DNA of 42,809 nucleotides from positions 705-43,513 of the forward strand of contig PLLX01000098.1 in the NCBI GenBank assembly GCA_003141415.1. The letters run 5' to 3'. The notes beneath the pieces were generated by a model. It ran no database searches, had not been told where the DNA came from, and saw only the letters and a program-made list of their open reading frames with translations. This document shows positions 32,119 through 40,936 of this stretch, in pieces. The position numbers and the translations under genes were made by a program. Each line of letters begins with the position of its first letter. Position 1 is the first letter of the stretch. The DNA comes from Bacteroidales bacterium. Lineage in GTDB: Bacteria; Bacteroidota; Bacteroidia; Bacteroidales; VadinHA17.

Positions 32119-33673
32119 GAGCTACGTCTATTAATTTTTTATTTGTAATTGTTTTCAGTTCAATATTCTCAATAATATTCAGCATTCTTTCTGTCGCTTT
32201 TATAGCTGATTCAGTCTGGTCAGCATCAAATCCCCTGGTTTTAAATTCCTTCCCATTATAATCCCATGTAATAACAGTTTCCACAAAAGCGTCAGTTTTA
32301 CCTCCCGGAGGTATAGATACCTGGTAATCTGTTAGTATCGGATACTGTTTCCCGAGTTTGTCATAAATTATTCGTAGTGCTTTCATAAATGCATCATACT
32401 GTCCATCGCCGGATGATGTTTCCTGATACAAATTACCGTCAATCTCGATCAGGACACTCGCAAACGGTTTCAAACCATAGGAGAGGGAGAGGGAATAATT
32501 TTTTATAAAGATCTTGTAATTGATTTGTTCGCTGCCGAGCACATCAGCGATAATAAATGGAAGGTCCTCAGTAGTCACATTCTCTTTTTTATCACCGAGT
32601 TCGATAACTCGCTGGGTCACTTTAGTGAGTGATTCAGGATTTAGAAACAGCCCGAATTCTTCAAGGTTTTTCCTGATAGTTGCCTTACCTGATTGTTTTC
32701 CAAGGGCATATTTTCTTTTTCTGCCGAATCTTTCAGGGAGCAGACTATTATAATACAGGTTGTCTTTACTGTCTCCGTCAGCATGAACTCCTGAGGTTTG
32801 AGTAAATACATTCTCACCGATAACCGGTTTATTTACTGGTATCCGTATTCCGCTAAATGTCTCAACTATTTTACTTGCTTTGGTTATCTCGAATTCATTT
32901 ATCCCTGTCTCTGTTTTAGTCAGATCACGAAGTACTCCAATTACGCTTGAAAGAGGTGCATTTCCAGCTCTTTCTCCTAGTCCGTTAATAGTAGTATGTA
33001 TACCTTTTATTCCTGCTTTTACAGCCGAAAAGACGTTGGCGACTGCCAGGTCATAATCATTATGTGCATGAAAATCAAAATGGAGTGAAGGATACCGGTC
33101 AATAATTTTTTTACAGAAGTTGAAGGTCTGTTCCGGGTTAAGGATACCCAGGGTATCGGGAAGCATGAATCTTCGGATATATTCATCCTTCAGAGAATCA
33201 AGTAGATAAAACACATATTCCTCGGAATGTATCATTCCGTTCGACCAGTCTTCGAGATAAATATTTACTTCCATATCCCGGCTTTCAGCTTTCCTGATTA
33301 TGTCCTTAATTTCATAAACATGCTTTTCCCGTGTTTTTCTCAACTGTTTTTCAAGATGGCGGAGTGACCCTTTACAAAGAAGATTGATAACCTTTCCTCC
33401 TGCATCATCTATCCAGTTTAAAGAGACATCGCCATCGACAAAACCAAGGACTTCTACTTTTCTGTGGAGATTATTATGACGTGCCCAGTCAGTTATTTGT
33501 CTTATAGCCTCAAACTCTCCTGAAGAAACGCGTGCCGAAGCTACTTCAATCCTGTCGACTTTAAGATCCTTCAGAAGAAGCTTGGCAACGTGGAGCTTTT
33601 CGAGTGGAGAGTATGACACTCCCTGCGTCTGTTCCCCATCCCTGAGGGTAGTATCCATTATTTCAACTCTCAT
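32108..33673 (-). CDS. Citramalate/2-isopropylmalate synthase family protein (CimA-like, second LeuA homologue)
   Basis: A 521-aa DRE-TIM metallolyase. The catalytic barrel opens '[25 protein letters not shown]', has 'MLPDTLGILNPEQTF', 'FDFHAHNDYDLAVANVFSAVKAGIKGIHTTINGLGERAGNAPL' and 'TQTSGVHADGDSKDNLYY', and ends with a LeuA-type allosteric domain (about 370-505, 'ASVLIEIDGNLYQETSSGDGQYDAFMKAL'). It is clearly distinct from the leuA gene 2 kb upstream. The EDWSNGM and ADGDSKDNLY motifs resemble the (R)-citramalate synthase group rather than LeuA. Its place between leuD and leuB, and the lack of an ilvA nearby, make isoleucine synthesis from pyruvate the best guess. Substrate is inferred. 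Confidence 0.85.
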   Translation of the reverse strand: MRVEIMDTTLRDGEQTQGVSYSPLEKLHVAKLLLKDLKVDRIEVASARVSSGEFEAIRQITDWARHNNLHRKVEVLGFVDGDVSLNWIDDAGGKVINLLCKGSLRHLEKQLRKTREKHVYEIKDIIRKAESRDMEVNIYLEDWSNGMIHSEEYVFYLLDSLKDEYIRRFMLPDTLGILNPEQTFNFCKKIIDRYPSLHFDFHAHNDYDLAVANVFSAVKAGIKGIHTTINGLGERAGNAPLSSVIGVLRDLTKTETGINEFEITKASKIVETFSGIRIPVNKPVIGENVFTQTSGVHADGDSKDNLYYNSLLPERFGRKRKYALGKQSGKATIRKNLEEFGLFLNPESLTKVTQRVIELGDKKENVTTEDLPFIIADVLGSEQINYKIFIKNYSLSLSYGLKPFASVLIEIDGNLYQETSSGDGQYDAFMKALRIIYDKLGKQYPILTDYQVSIPPGGKTDAFVETVITWDYNGKEFKTRGFDADQTESAIKATERMLNIIENIELKTITNKKLIDVAHGI

Positions 33674-34272
33674 TTTACAAGGCTTTTGTTATTTTCATAA
33701 CTGGTTATCTGACTCTTCATACTCAATAAAAAGTCAATATCATCCAACCCTTTAAGCAGGCATTCCTTTTTATAAGGATTGATCGCGAATTTAACTGAAT
33801 CACCTGCAGACAATATCGTAAACGTCTGTTTTTCAAGATCTATTTTAACTTTTGTGCCAGGATCTATTTGAATCATGCCGTGAAGCTTTTTCAATAGATC
33901 ATCGGAGATTACTATTGGAAGAAGACCATTATTAAGGGCATTGTTCATGAAAATATCAGCAAAAAAACTAGATACAACAGCCCTGAAACCATAATCAAAA
34001 ATAGCCCATACTGCGTGTTCCCGACTTGAACCGCTTCCAAAATTTTTACCGGCAACAAGCACTTTCCCATTGAATTTAGGATTGTTCAGAACAAATTCAT
34101 TGTTTTTCTCACCGTTTTTTTTATATCTCCAGTCGCGAAAAAGGTTATCTCCGAATCCTTGTCTTGAGGTAGCGCTTAAAAACCTTGCCGGGATAATCTG
34201 ATCGGTATCAATATTTTCAAACGGCAGAGGGACACACGTTGATTCTAATATATCAAATTTAACTTTTGGCAT
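33670..34272 (-). CDS. leuD: 3-isopropylmalate dehydratase small subunit
   Basis: A 200-aa aconitase-swivel domain protein that pairs with LeuC. Landmarks are 'LPFENIDTDQIIPARFL', 'NPKFNGKVLVAGKNFGSGSSREHAVWAIFDYGFRAVVSSFFADIFMNNALNNGLLPIVI' (the GSGSSREHA motif binds substrate). It starts 6 nt after leuC and overlaps the next synthase by 4 nt. Confidence 0.96.
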   Translation of the reverse strand: MPKVKFDILESTCVPLPFENIDTDQIIPARFLSATSRQGFGDNLFRDWRYKKNGEKNNEFVLNNPKFNGKVLVAGKNFGSGSSREHAVWAIFDYGFRAVVSSFFADIFMNNALNNGLLPIVISDDLLKKLHGMIQIDPGTKVKIDLEKQTFTILSAGDSVKFAINPYKKECLLKGLDDIDFLLSMKSQITSYENNKSLVK

Positions 34273-34278
34273 ATCGGA

Positions 34279-35703
34279 TTATTTTTTAACTTTTTTTTCT
34301 TCAGTTATAAATTCCCGTGGATCGGTTATCCTACCGGTTATTGCTGCTGCAGCTGCTGTAAGCGGACTCGCAAGCAATGTTCTGGAACCAGGACCTTGTC
34401 TCCCTTCAAAGTTCCTGTTAGATGTTGAAACAGCATATTTCCCTTGTGGAATTTTATCTTCGTTCATGGCCAGACAGGAAGAGCATCCTGGCTGCCTTAC
34501 CTCAAAGCCAGCATTTTTATAGAGTTCTATCAAGCCTTCTGCAACCATCTGATCTTCAACCTTTTTTGAACCAGGGACGATTAAAGCCGTGATGTTACCT
34601 GCTTTCTTCCTTCCCCTGATTATCTGTGCAAATGCCCTGAAATCTTCTATTCTGCCATTTGTGCAACTACCGATAAAAACATAATCTACCGAAAGTCCAA
34701 GAAGCTTCATCCCAGGTTTAAAACCCATATAATCAAGCGATTTAATAAATGAAGATGAGGCTTGATTACCTATCGCGTCTGACATAGGAATTGAATCATC
34801 AATTGCCATTCCCATACCAGGGTTTGTACCATAAGTGATCATAGGTTTTATTAAACCGGCATCAAATTTCAGATCACGGTCAAAAAGAGCATCAAAATCA
34901 CTCTGCAATTTTTTCCATTCATTGACCGATGAATTAATGTCTTTAATTCCGGGAATTGAAGATAGTTTTTTCAAATATTCGAATGTAGTTTCATCAGGGG
35001 CTATTAAACCGCCTCTGGCACCCATTTCGATACTCATATTGCAGATTGTCATCCGGGCTTCCATGCTAAGTTTTCTGATTGCAGAACCGCAATACTCAAT
35101 AAAATAACCTGTTGCCCCGCTGGCCGAGATCTCGGAAATAATGTGCATGATTATATCTTTGGAAGTCACTCCTTTATGAAGTTCACCATCGAGTGTAATC
35201 CTCATCTTTTTTGGTTTTGGCTGAAGAATACATTGAGTTGCCAGTACCATCTCAACCTCGCTCGTCCCGATGCCAAATGCTATAGTACCAAATGCTCCAT
35301 GGGTTGATGTATGGCTGTCACCACAGACTATTGTCATGCCGGGTAAAGTGTATCCCAGTTCAGGACCAATGACATGGACAATTCCATTTTTCGGATCGTT
35401 CAGACCAAATAACTCAATACCATACTTTTGGCAATTCTCTGTCAGTCTTTCAACCTGATTTCTTGATAATTGATCATGAATTGGAAGATGCTGGTTTTTA
35501 GTTGGTATATTATGGTCGGCAGTGGCAAGAGTTTTGCCTGGTCTGAAAACCGGAATACCCCGTTCCTTCAGACCATTAAAAGCCTGTGGACTGGTAACTT
35601 CGTGGATGTAGTGCCTGTCGATGTAAAGGACATCAGGTCCATTTTCAATGGATCGCACTACATGGCTGTCCCAGATTTTGTCGAAAAGTGTTTTTGACTT
35701 CAT
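34279..35703 (-). CDS. leuC: 3-isopropylmalate dehydratase large subunit
   Basis: A 474-aa aconitase-family subunit carrying the [4Fe-4S] cluster: one Cys in '[13 protein letters not shown]', two in '[15 protein letters not shown]'. N-terminal '[13 protein letters not shown]' and '[33 protein letters not shown]' type motifs are canonical (here '[15 protein letters not shown]'). With LeuD it isomerises 2- to 3-isopropylmalate, and probably citramalate as well. A 118-nt gap with a dispersed repeat separates it from leuA. Confidence 0.96.
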   Translation of the reverse strand: MKSKTLFDKIWDSHVVRSIENGPDVLYIDRHYIHEVTSPQAFNGLKERGIPVFRPGKTLATADHNIPTKNQHLPIHDQLSRNQVERLTENCQKYGIELFGLNDPKNGIVHVIGPELGYTLPGMTIVCGDSHTSTHGAFGTIAFGIGTSEVEMVLATQCILQPKPKKMRITLDGELHKGVTSKDIIMHIISEISASGATGYFIEYCGSAIRKLSMEARMTICNMSIEMGARGGLIAPDETTFEYLKKLSSIPGIKDINSSVNEWKKLQSDFDALFDRDLKFDAGLIKPMITYGTNPGMGMAIDDSIPMSDAIGNQASSSFIKSLDYMGFKPGMKLLGLSVDYVFIGSCTNGRIEDFRAFAQIIRGRKKAGNITALIVPGSKKVEDQMVAEGLIELYKNAGFEVRQPGCSSCLAMNEDKIPQGKYAVSTSNRNFEGRQGPGSRTLLASPLTAAAAAITGRITDPREFITEEKKVKK

Positions 35704-35722
35704 TTATAAAGTATTTGTTTTT

Positions 35723-35819
35723 CCCTGTGGCCCTCTGTGTCTCCTCTGTGTGTCTCCGTGTAACTAAATATTAAGAACTTACACAGAGATTACGGAGGGC
35801 TCACAGAGTTTCACCGAGG
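35723..35819. repeat. ACACAGAG-core dispersed repeat inside the ilv-leu operon
   Basis: It fills nearly all of the leuA-leuC gap. Arms CCCTCTGTG/CTCACAGAG and a core (35756-35788) CCGTGTAACTAAA...TAAGAACTTACACAGAG form a long imperfect palindrome. The core matches 24494-24526 (inverted) almost base for base, and 39012-39043 with a few changes. Confidence 0.75.
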
Positions 35820-35821
35820 TG

Positions 35822-37315
35822 TTATTTAATCTTTGAAAGAGCATCGATAAAGGCTTCAACTGAAGCAGTAATAATATCGGTGTTTGCAGAAAAACCATAA
35901 TAGATCTTTCCCTGGTGTTCAACCTGTATATGTACTTTACCGAGATCATCACTTCCTTTGGTAATAGCCTGAATCAGAAATTCTTCGAGATGCACAGTTT
36001 TGCTTATCAGCTGTTTTACTGCCGTGAATGCCGCATCAATAGGTCCGTTGCCGGAAGCTGTTGAGAAATGTACTTCCCCATTAATCTTTATACCAACAGT
36101 AGCGACAGGAATTAATGATTTTCCGCATGAAACCTGAAGAAGATCGAGCTTAAGTGATTTTTCGCCCTGGAAAACAACTCCTGCAAGAATTCTTATATCT
36201 TCATCATTAATCTCTTTTTTCTTGTCGGCAAGCAGAAGGAACCGATGGTAAATATCATCAATCTCATCTTTTCCAAAATTGAATCCGAGTAATTCAAGAT
36301 GGTGATTAAGAGCAGCCCTGCCACTACGGGCTGTAAGGATTATTGATGACTCCCTTATACCAACCTCAACCGGATCAATTATTTCATAATTTTCCCTGTA
36401 CTTAAGAACACCATCCTGATGAATTCCCGAAGAATGAGCAAATGCGTTTCTCCCTACAATAGCTTTATTAGCCTGCACTGGCATGCTCATAAGAGTTGAG
36501 ACAAGCCTGCTGGTGCTAAATATCAGTTTTGAATTGATGTCAGTTCTAAGTTTAAGGTCATGGTGACTTTTAATTATCATAACGATCTCTTCAAGGGCAG
36601 TGTTTCCGGCTCTCTCCCCGATACCATTAATTGTCACTTCAACCTGTCTGGCTCCATTCACAATACCCATCATTGTATTGGCAGTTGCCATACCCAGATC
36701 ATTATGGCAATGTGTCGAGATGGTGGCTTTATCAATATTGGGAACATGTTCTGTGAGATATTTTATCTTCTGACCGTATTCCTCAGGCAGACAATAACCA
36801 GTTGTGTCAGGAATATTTACAACAGTAGCTCCTGCTTTTATTACGGTTTCGATAACTTTTGCAAGGTATTCATTCTCACTTCTGCCTGCATCTTCAGCAT
36901 AAAACTCAACATCATCAACAAATTTTCTTGCATATTTAACTGCATCTGCAGCCCTTTTAAGGATCTCTTCAGGAGTTGTCTTTATTTTATATTTGATATG
37001 GAAGTCGGAAGTGCCGATACCTGTGTGTATCCTCTTCCTTTTTGCATATTGAAGAGCCTCTGCTGCGACTTCGATATCTTTCTTAACAGCGCGGGTAAGA
37101 GCACATATCACAGGGATTGAGACAGCTTTTGAAATTTCGACTACCGATTTGAAATCTCCGGGACTTGAAATGGGGAATCCGGCTTCAATAACATCGACCC
37201 CGAGAGCTTCTAGGGCCTGGGCAACTTCAATTTTTTCAATTGTATTTAACTGGCACCCAGGCACCTGTTCTCCATCCCGGAGGGTGGTATCGAAAATAAT
37301 TACCTTATCGTCCAT
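35822..37315 (-). CDS. leuA: 2-isopropylmalate synthase
   Basis: A 497-aa enzyme making 2-isopropylmalate from 2-ketoisovalerate and acetyl-CoA. The barrel has '[24 protein letters not shown]', '[48 protein letters not shown]' and '[23 protein letters not shown]'; the C-terminal LeuA dimer/allosteric domain (about 380-495) has '[22 protein letters not shown]' and should bind leucine for feedback inhibition. It lies 26 nt after ilvC. The catalytic domain is longer and more LeuA-like than its paralogue at 32108-33673. Confidence 0.94.
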   Translation of the reverse strand: MDDKVIIFDTTLRDGEQVPGCQLNTIEKIEVAQALEALGVDVIEAGFPISSPGDFKSVVEISKAVSIPVICALTRAVKKDIEVAAEALQYAKRKRIHTGIGTSDFHIKYKIKTTPEEILKRAADAVKYARKFVDDVEFYAEDAGRSENEYLAKVIETVIKAGATVVNIPDTTGYCLPEEYGQKIKYLTEHVPNIDKATISTHCHNDLGMATANTMMGIVNGARQVEVTINGIGERAGNTALEEIVMIIKSHHDLKLRTDINSKLIFSTSRLVSTLMSMPVQANKAIVGRNAFAHSSGIHQDGVLKYRENYEIIDPVEVGIRESSIILTARSGRAALNHHLELLGFNFGKDEIDDIYHRFLLLADKKKEINDEDIRILAGVVFQGEKSLKLDLLQVSCGKSLIPVATVGIKINGEVHFSTASGNGPIDAAFTAVKQLISKTVHLEEFLIQAITKGSDDLGKVHIQVEHQGKIYYGFSANTDIITASVEAFIDALSKIK

Positions 37316-37341
37316 ATCTATAAATTATTTGTATAAGATTA

Positions 37342-38388
37342 TTATTTCACTGGTCTCAGTTTCCTCACTGCAGCGCCTGCCCTCCACATCTCGGAATTAC
37401 CAAGTTCATGCAATTCAGCATCAAGCACCTGTTTATAATTGTCAGCACTGGTTGACTTAAGTACTCTCACACATTCTTCTCCTGATTTTACCTTATTATA
37501 TAGGTCGGTGAAGACAGGAAGAGTTGCTGCTTTGAATTTTGGACGCCAGTCAAGTGCCCCACGCTGGGCTGTTGCGCTGCAGTTAGCATACATCCAGTCC
37601 ATCCCTTTTTCATCAACAAGTCTTATCAGGCTCTGGGTCAGCTCTTCAACGGTTTCATTAAATGCTTCAGACGGAGAATGTCCATTTTCGCGGAGTACCT
37701 GGTACTGTGCATCCATAATTCCTGCGAGAGCACCCATTAAAACGCCACGCTCACCCGTCAGATCACTGTAAACCTCCTGTTCAAAAGTTGTTTGGAAGAG
37801 ATAACCGGAACCAATAGCAATTCCTAAGGCAATTGTACGCTCTTCGGCTCTCCCGGTAAAATCCTGAAAAACAGAAAAGCTTGAGTTTATACCTGCACCT
37901 GCCAGGAAATTACGTCTCACACTGGTTCCTGACCCTTTTGGAGCAACCAGAATAACATCAACAAAAGCTGGGGGAATAACACCTGTATGTTCCTTATAGG
38001 TAATCGAAAATCCGTGAGAAAAATATAGTGCATCTCCTTTTTTAAGACATGGTTTAAGTTTGGGCCATAGTATACGCTGAGCAGCATCCGAAACCAGGTA
38101 TTGAATTATTGTACCTTTTTTTACAGCTTCCTCAACAGGAAACAAAGTTTTCCCGGGAACAAAGCCATCTTTAAGTGCTTTATCCCAGTCGGCTTTGAAC
38201 TCAGGTGCCTGTCCGACAATTACATTTATACCGTTATCTTTCATATTCATTGCCTGGGCAGGTCCCTGAACACCATACCCGATAACAGCGACGACCTCAT
38301 TTTTAAGTACTTCGCGGGCTTTTGAAAGTGAAAACTCTTCTCTTGTAACTACATTTTCGACGACGCCGCCAAAATCAATTTTTGCCAT
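37342..38388 (-). CDS. ilvC: Ketol-acid reductoisomerase
   Basis: A 348-aa enzyme of valine/isoleucine synthesis. NADPH loop '[29 protein letters not shown]', '[27 protein letters not shown]', '[17 protein letters not shown]', and the acidic Mg-site segment '[65 protein letters not shown]'. Length is that of the short (class I) form with a small C-terminal extension typical of Bacteroidota. It starts 36 nt after ilvN. Confidence 0.95.
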   Translation of the reverse strand: MAKIDFGGVVENVVTREEFSLSKAREVLKNEVVAVIGYGVQGPAQAMNMKDNGINVIVGQAPEFKADWDKALKDGFVPGKTLFPVEEAVKKGTIIQYLVSDAAQRILWPKLKPCLKKGDALYFSHGFSITYKEHTGVIPPAFVDVILVAPKGSGTSVRRNFLAGAGINSSFSVFQDFTGRAEERTIALGIAIGSGYLFQTTFEQEVYSDLTGERGVLMGALAGIMDAQYQVLRENGHSPSEAFNETVEELTQSLIRLVDEKGMDWMYANCSATAQRGALDWRPKFKAATLPVFTDLYNKVKSGEECVRVLKSTSADNYKQVLDAELHELGNSEMWRAGAAVRKLRPVK

Positions 38389-38424
38389 GATCTTAAATAT
38401 TAAATATGTGATTAATACTGGTTT

Positions 38425-38979
38425 TTAATTAAGTGTTGGTTCTGTTTTAAAACGGTTTGCTTCATCCATCTCCTTAAGATATGAAGTCAGCTCTTTAACC
38501 TGCTTGGTTATAGCTACTCTGCCTGATTTTGCAAACTGTAATAGACCAAAGGGTTCAAGCTGGGCAAGTAATTCAGCTATCTCTGTCTTATGTCCGGTTT
38601 TTTCAATTACCATGTACTCAGGTGAAACTTCAAGAATTCGGGCATTATGGGCTCGTACAATATGATCAATAACATTACCCGACATCAATCCGTTTGTTGT
38701 AACCTTGAAAAGTGCAATCTCCTGATAAATAATCTGGTCGGAGGTATGCACAAAAACTTTTAAAACATCAATAAGCTTTTCCATTTGTCTAGCCACTTTC
38801 TGGATCATTTCACTTGTAGTCTTTACAACGATTGTGAGCAGGTACACTCCTTTTACCGCAGATTCAGACGCTGTGAAACTGTCAATATTTATCTGCCTTC
38901 TTGTTAATATTATTGTTATCTGGCCAAGGATACCTATGTGGTCCTCAGTGAATAGCGATATTGTAAATTCCTGTTTCAT
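38425..38979 (-). CDS. ilvN: Acetolactate synthase regulatory (small) subunit
   Basis: A 184-aa protein with two ACT-type domains. The first opens 'MKQEFTISLFTEDHIGILGQITIILTRRQINIDSFTAS'; the second is IlvH-like ('LFKVTTNGLMSGNVIDHIVRAHNARILEVSPEYMVIEKTGHKTEIAELLAQL'). It activates IlvB and gives valine feedback inhibition. I start at the ATG at 38979; the 20 codons upstream in frame read through a dispersed repeat and carry no ACT sequence. ilvB lies 82 nt upstream. Confidence 0.93.
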   Translation of the reverse strand: MKQEFTISLFTEDHIGILGQITIILTRRQINIDSFTASESAVKGVYLLTIVVKTTSEMIQKVARQMEKLIDVLKVFVHTSDQIIYQEIALFKVTTNGLMSGNVIDHIVRAHNARILEVSPEYMVIEKTGHKTEIAELLAQLEPFGLLQFAKSGRVAITKQVKELTSYLKEMDEANRFKTEPTLN

Positions 38980-38994
38980 ATTATTATGTTTTAT

Positions 38995-39055
38995 CTTTTC
39001 TCTGTGGTTCTCCGTGTAACAATTTTTAAGAACTGACAAAGAGATATACGAAGGT
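38995..39055. repeat. Diverged ACACAGAG-core repeat between ilvB and ilvN
   Basis: TCTCTGTGG, TCCGTGTAAC, a T-rich loop, then TTAAGAACTGACAAAGAG (core 39012-39043) lines up with the cores at 35756 and 24494 with three or four substitutions. Read leftward in frame it mimics an N-terminal extension of ilvN. Confidence 0.65.
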
Positions 39056-39061
39056 TTATTT

Positions 39062-40801
39062 TTAATACGTTAATCTTACTTCGGAAACTGATGATCCCGG
39101 TTCTACCATTGGGAATACATTTCCCTCCTTCTCAATTACAATGTCAAGAAGATACGGACCCTTTGAAGCAAGCATTTCTTCAAGTGCACTTTTGAGATTC
39201 TCTCTCTTTGAAACTTTTTTTCCCGGGATATTATATGCCTTTGCAATCATTACAAAGTCAGGATTTACAAGCTCTGTTGAAGCATATCTTTTATCGAAAA
39301 ACATATCCTGCCATTGTCGCACCATGCCCAGGTAATTATTGTTGAGTACAATTATTTTGACAGGTACATTATATTGCATTATAGTCCCCAACTCCTGTAT
39401 TGTCATCTGGAAACCTCCATCACCAACGAAAGTAATAACTTCTTTATCGGGTCTCCCTATTTTGGCGCCCATTCCTGCCGGGAGTCCGAATCCCATTGTT
39501 CCCATTCCACCTGAAGTGACCAGACTGTTCGGATGTCTGAATTTATAATACCGTGCAGCATACATCTGATTCTGTCCTACATCGGTAACAATAATTGCTT
39601 CGCCTTTCGTCAGTTCCGAGACCCGACTTACGACTTCGCCCATTCTTAACTCACCTTTTTCGGGTTTTGTTTCTGGTTTTATGACTTTCTCGTATTCAGT
39701 TTTATCACAAATCCTGAATTCTCTTATCCATTTTTCAAAAGAATTTTCTTTAACCATAGAAATAAGATGATTAAGGACATCTTTCGCATCATTGTTTATT
39801 TCGACATCTACTATGACATTTTTATTTATCTCTGCTTCATCAATCTCAATATGAATTATGGTTGCTTTCTTCGCATATTTTTTAAGATTTCCGGTGACGC
39901 GGTCATCGAACCGCATTCCTATTGCTATTATAAGGTCCGCCTCATTAGTCAGAAGATTTGGTCCGTAGTTGCCATGCATACCAAGCATTCCGGTGAACAG
40001 ACGATGATCGGAAGGGAAACCGGAAAGTCCAAGTAGAGTTGATGCAACAGGTATTCCTGTTTTTTCAGCAAATGCCTTCAGCTCATCTTCTGCCCCTGAA
40101 ATCAATACTCCATGACCGGCAAGTATAAGTGGTTTTTCAGCATGGTTTATCATTATTGCAGCTGATTCTATTGCCTTGGTATGAAGTGGAATGTGAGGAT
40201 TATAACTTCTGATATACTCACATTTTTTGTACCTGAAATTAAGTTTTTCAAGCTGCGCATCTTTTGTTATATCAATAAGAACCGGCCCTGGCCGACCAGA
40301 TTTTGCGATATAGAAAGCCTTTGCAATTTTATCAGGTATATCCTGTGGTTTCTTTACCTGGCAGTTCCATTTTGTAACCGGCATTGAAACTCCAATAATA
40401 TCAGTTTCCTGAAATGCGTCTGTGCCGATAAGATTAGACACCACCTGTGCAGTAATGAATACAACCGGAACTGAGTCAAGAAATGCATTGGCAATTCCTG
40501 TGACTAGATTCGTGGCCCCCGGTCCTGAAGTAGCAAAACAAATACCTGGTCTGCCTGTAACCATGGCGTATGCCTGCGCGGCATGTGCTGCTCCCTGTTC
40601 ATGACGTGTCAGAATATGACGAAGCCTATCCTCATAATCCATAAGTTTGTCATATATAGGCATTATTGCGCCGCCCGGATAACCAAAAATAGTATCCACA
40701 CCTTCTGCAATAAGGCACTCCAGTATAGCCTCTGCTCCAGTAATATGTTCCTGCCCGTTGATTTCCAGCGTTGCTTGTTCTTTTTCCTGTTCAGTCTTCA
40801 T
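39062..40801 (-). CDS. ilvB: Acetolactate synthase catalytic (large) subunit
   Basis: A 579-aa ThDP/FAD enzyme making 2-acetolactate and 2-aceto-2-hydroxybutyrate. The activating Glu68 is in 'TRHEQGAAHAAQAYA', FAD-domain segments are 'LGMHGNYGPNLLTNEADLIIAIGMRFDDRVTGNL', and the ThDP/Mg motif begins with GDGG at 460-463 and ends 'NNNYLGMVRQWQDMFFDKRY'. Together with the adjacent regulatory subunit this is a biosynthetic, feedback-regulated AHAS rather than a catabolic one. A 134-nt gap with repeats separates it from ilvD. Confidence 0.96.
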   Translation of the reverse strand: MKTEQEKEQATLEINGQEHITGAEAILECLIAEGVDTIFGYPGGAIMPIYDKLMDYEDRLRHILTRHEQGAAHAAQAYAMVTGRPGICFATSGPGATNLVTGIANAFLDSVPVVFITAQVVSNLIGTDAFQETDIIGVSMPVTKWNCQVKKPQDIPDKIAKAFYIAKSGRPGPVLIDITKDAQLEKLNFRYKKCEYIRSYNPHIPLHTKAIESAAIMINHAEKPLILAGHGVLISGAEDELKAFAEKTGIPVASTLLGLSGFPSDHRLFTGMLGMHGNYGPNLLTNEADLIIAIGMRFDDRVTGNLKKYAKKATIIHIEIDEAEINKNVIVDVEINNDAKDVLNHLISMVKENSFEKWIREFRICDKTEYEKVIKPETKPEKGELRMGEVVSRVSELTKGEAIIVTDVGQNQMYAARYYKFRHPNSLVTSGGMGTMGFGLPAGMGAKIGRPDKEVITFVGDGGFQMTIQELGTIMQYNVPVKIIVLNNNYLGMVRQWQDMFFDKRYASTELVNPDFVMIAKAYNIPGKKVSKRENLKSALEEMLASKGPYLLDIVIEKEGNVFPMVEPGSSVSEVRLTY

Positions 40802-40830
40802 ATGTTTTGTAGTCTTGTTATGTTATTTTG

Positions 40831-40872
40831 CATCTCCCTAAATCACACTCCCAGGGGAGAGGGACTTTAAAG
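40831..40872. repeat. CCCTAAATC-family hairpin between ilvD and ilvB
   Basis: CATCTCCCTAAATC, then CTCCCAGGGGAGAGGGACTT. The flanks match the second hairpins at 5241-5272 and 16487-16526. Here it is a single hairpin without the partner copy. Confidence 0.65.
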
Positions 40873-40904
40873 CCTTCCTATTTTACTTTTGTCTTTTATC
40901 TTTT

Positions 40905-40936
40905 TCCCTGTGCCCTGTAACCTGTACCCTGCACCT
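40905..40936. repeat. Degenerate CCCTGTA-type short tandem repeat
   Basis: Successive units CCCTGTG, CCCTGTAA, CCTGTA, CCCTGCA, CCTTA run up to the ilvD stop codon. It is a low-complexity tandem array in the ilvD-ilvB gap. Confidence 0.6.

Noticed and set aside
36560..37120. 186-codon open frame antisense to leuA
   Set aside because: Low-complexity Cys/Ile/Phe-rich translation with no domain; it is a shadow of the conserved leuA reading frame.
38980..39039. 20-codon N-terminal extension of ilvN
   Set aside because: It reads through a dispersed repeat; the ACT domain begins right after the ATG at 38979.
40905..40936. CCCTGTA array as a CRISPR or origin iteron array
   Set aside because: Units are only 6-8 bp, degenerate and without spacers or any replication gene nearby.
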